A stretch of 64,000 bases of DNA, taken from positions 1 to 64,000 of the IMG/VR virus record IMGVR_UViG_3300032236_001081, one strand, 5' to 3'. A program made the translations under genes and the position numbers. The stretch comes from a virus. This document shows, one piece after another, positions 63,954 to 64,000 of this stretch. The notes under the pieces are model-generated. The model made no database searches and had not been told where the DNA came from. It saw only the letters and a list, made by a program, of their open reading frames with translations. Each line of letters starts with the position of its first letter. Within the stretch, counting starts at the first letter, position 1.

Positions 63954-64000
63954 ATGGAAAAAATTGAAACAACTATTCTTAGAAATTTGTTATTTAATAA
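63954..64000 (+). CDS. gp41: Start of replicative helicase gp41 (partial)
   Basis: An ATG opens a frame to the window edge, giving MEKIETTILRNLLFN, which fits the N-terminus of T4-type DnaB-family helicases as I recall. Gene 41 is expected right after uvsX in this gene order. Only 15 residues are visible, so the call rests mainly on context. Confidence 0.5.
   Translation, partial: MEKIETTILRNLLFN

Noticed and set aside
1-64000. tRNA genes
   Set aside because: I searched gaps by eye for a T-loop/acceptor pattern (GGTTC-A-ATCC with matching stem) and saw none; near matches at 6375 and 10312 lack a cloverleaf. A tRNA search program would be decisive.
1-64000. Photosynthesis or carbon-metabolism genes (psbA, psbD, hli, talC)
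   Set aside because: No protein in the window carries their signatures; of classic cyanophage host-like genes only speD, hsp20 and an oxygenase are seen.

Overview
The window is part of the genome of a T4-like myovirus, most probably a cyanophage of the Kyanoviridae type. The evidence is an uninterrupted run of T4-type virion genes (25, 6, 7, 8, 13, 14, 15, 16, 17, 18, 19, 20, 67, 21, 22, 23, 3), then recombination, late-sigma and replication genes (uvsY, uvsW, 55, 47, 46, 45, 44, 62, regA, 43, uvsX, start of 41), in the order I recall for marine and freshwater cyanomyoviruses. Cyanophage hallmarks are an S-adenosylmethionine decarboxylase (speD), a phage Hsp20, a 2-oxoglutarate oxygenase and very large gp7-like and gp10-like tail proteins with an unusually AT-rich sequence. 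No photosynthesis gene lies in the window, so a related T4-like phage of another aquatic host (for example a pelagiphage) is not excluded. All recognised genes are on the + strand.

Layout. Bases 1-7404 hold about 26 small early-type genes, mostly 30-155 residues and of unknown function, in short operons. Each operon is headed by an extended -10 promoter (TGCTATNNT). At five of these a conserved palindrome built on GTGCCA/TGGCAC sits 29-31 bases upstream of the -10. Several genes are paralogues with shuffled halves. Bases 6345-6740 are non-coding and carry a canonical promoter facing left. Bases 7405-8135 are non-coding and carry an array of three ungapped 51-base repeats, perfect hairpins, fourteen TTCGT motifs and a sigma70-type promoter, followed by AT-rich DNA. 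This is the best candidate for an undescribed element, possibly a replication origin.

Bases 8136-10299 are a transition zone: two tiny conserved proteins, a glycosyltransferase-like protein, a small basic protein and speD. Bases 10331-38316 encode baseplate, fibre and neck proteins. Bases 38328-49982 encode packaging, tail tube and sheath, portal, scaffold, protease and capsid, plus a candidate co-packaged internal protein between genes 16 and 17. Bases 49986-64000 encode recombination, late transcription and DNA replication.

Regulation. Nearly every late operon has a T4-like late promoter octamer (TATAAATA or one-base variants) 15-90 bases before its first start codon. The gp55 sigma factor that would read them is encoded here, as is its coactivator clamp gp45. 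Early and replication genes use host-type -10 promoters. At three places a promoter is embedded in the terminator of the preceding gene, so that new transcripts would skip all or part of the hairpin that stops upstream ones.
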